Positions 5,430-5,670 of a stretch of 5,670 nt of DNA are shown piece after piece; position 1 is the stretch's first letter; each line of letters begins with the position of its first letter. The stretch lies in contig JAKBQK010000554.1 of NCBI GenBank assembly GCA_021835265.1, positions 1-5,670 on the forward strand. The letters are read 5' to 3'. The notes under the pieces were generated by a model. It ran no database searches. It saw only the letters and a list, made by a program, of their open reading frames with translations, and was not told the origin of the DNA. This DNA comes from Thermoplasmata archaeon. Its GTDB lineage: Archaea > Thermoplasmatota > Thermoplasmata > Thermoplasmatales > Thermoplasmataceae. Made by a program: the position numbers and the translations under genes.

Positions 5430-5438
5430 AATTTAAAT
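5430..5438 (-). promoter_or_regulatory. TATA box of the RFC-like gene
   Basis: The minus strand reads ATTTAAATT, centred at 5434, exactly 26 nt before the ATG at 5408. This predicts a leaderless transcript. No Shine-Dalgarno sequence precedes the start. Confidence 0.6.
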
Positions 5439-5531
5439 GTTACTGTGTTGTCTAATTGAAATTATTTAAAAAACATTTTACGAATTAATGTGTATTAAAC
5501 CATGATTTCAAACGCTATAAACTTAAAGTAT

Positions 5532-5554
5532 AACCGCGTTGTAAATGCCTTCCA
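5532..5554 (+). repeat. left arm of 23-bp perfect inverted repeat
   Basis: This arm, beginning AACCGCGTTGTAAATGCC, is the exact reverse complement of 5648-5670. The arms are separated by 93 bp. This arm is just downstream of the stop codon of the partial minus-strand gene. Confidence 0.9.
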
Positions 5555-5560
5555 ATAATA

Positions 5561-5670
5561 TTAGTCGAGAAGCCTCATTATCGCCTTGTCGCCCACTGTA
5601 GCAACAAATTCAAAACCTGCCTCCAAGTAAGCCTGCACGTAATTTGATGGAAGGCATTTACAACGCGGTT
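5561..5670 (-). CDS. C-terminal fragment of an unidentified protein (5' end outside window)
   Basis: The minus strand is open from the window edge to a TAA at 5563-5561 and encodes 35 residues. The visible part ends with NYVQAYLEAGFEFVATV followed by GDKAIMRLLD, which reads like a real protein terminus with a helix, then a strand, then a helix. CKC near the visible start could belong to a metal-binding site, but two cysteines are not enough to claim one. The first residues are encoded inside the right inverted-repeat arm. The other two minus-strand frames are interrupted by stops. The family is not recognised. Confidence 0.5.
   Translation of the reverse strand, partial: PRCKCLPSNYVQAYLEAGFEFVATVGDKAIMRLLD
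5648..5670 (-). repeat. right arm of 23-bp perfect inverted repeat, at the window edge
   Basis: This arm ends exactly at the last base of the window, so the repeat may be longer. It overlaps the partial coding region. A window edge that coincides with an inverted repeat could be a contig end, a linear genome end, or a fold-back chimera. Confidence 0.9.

Larger units (their letters stand above)
5409..5560. other. AT-rich intergenic region before the RFC-like gene
   Basis: This 152-bp segment holds the RFC-like gene promoter and the left inverted-repeat arm. A second TATA-like TATAAA (5516-5521, plus strand) lies 26 nt before an ATG inside the left arm (5545), but that frame ends after 18 codons. 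No other feature is seen. Confidence 0.4.

Noticed and set aside
5545..5601. Plus-strand 18-codon frame starting inside the left inverted-repeat arm, 26 nt after TATAAA
   Set aside because: Very short, overlaps the more convincing minus-strand coding end, and the product has no recognisable character.

Overview
The window looks like part of an archaeal extrachromosomal element (virus, plasmid or similar) or an integrated copy of one. Reasons: an AT-rich sequence; a replication-factor-C-type AAA+ clamp loader protein next to a SpoVT/AbrB-fold regulator; several genes whose start codon lies about 26 nt downstream of a TATA-like box with no leader, which is the archaeal leaderless pattern; and a repeat array that resembles a replication origin. 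No rRNA, tRNA, CRISPR array, transposase or structural virus gene is visible, so the host lineage cannot be named; a euryarchaeal-type host is only a guess.

Layout. Positions 1-296 hold a symmetric array of TGGT/ACCA repeats: four helically phased copies at each outer edge, in opposite orientation and with identical spacing, plus an 8-bp-spaced pair on each inner side, and a very AT-rich stretch on the left. This is the best candidate for a replication origin or another protein-DNA assembly site. At 291-467 on the minus strand is a small gene that appears broken by one missing base in a T run. It shares a TATA-like box, in divergent orientation, with a 234-residue membrane-anchored protein of unknown function (511-1215, +). 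That gene converges on a 688-residue SF2-type helicase (1412-3478, -) across a 196-bp gap with inverted repeats. Next, all on the minus strand, come a 53-residue AbrB-type DNA-binding protein (3638-3799) with tandem operator-like repeats upstream of its promoter, and a 457-residue RFC-like AAA+ protein (4035-5408) with an unrecognised C-terminal half. The window ends with the last 35 residues of another minus-strand gene (5561-5670), whose visible segment is bracketed by a perfect 23-bp inverted repeat lying exactly at the window edge.

How the parts may work together: helicase, clamp-loader-like ATPase and a symmetric iteron-like region suggest a replication module that borrows host polymerase and primase. 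The AbrB protein is the likely transcriptional or copy-control regulator. The clamp-loader relative has an altered Walker B motif and a non-standard C-terminal half, so it may not be a plain clamp loader. These functional links are inferred from context and motifs; no database search was possible.
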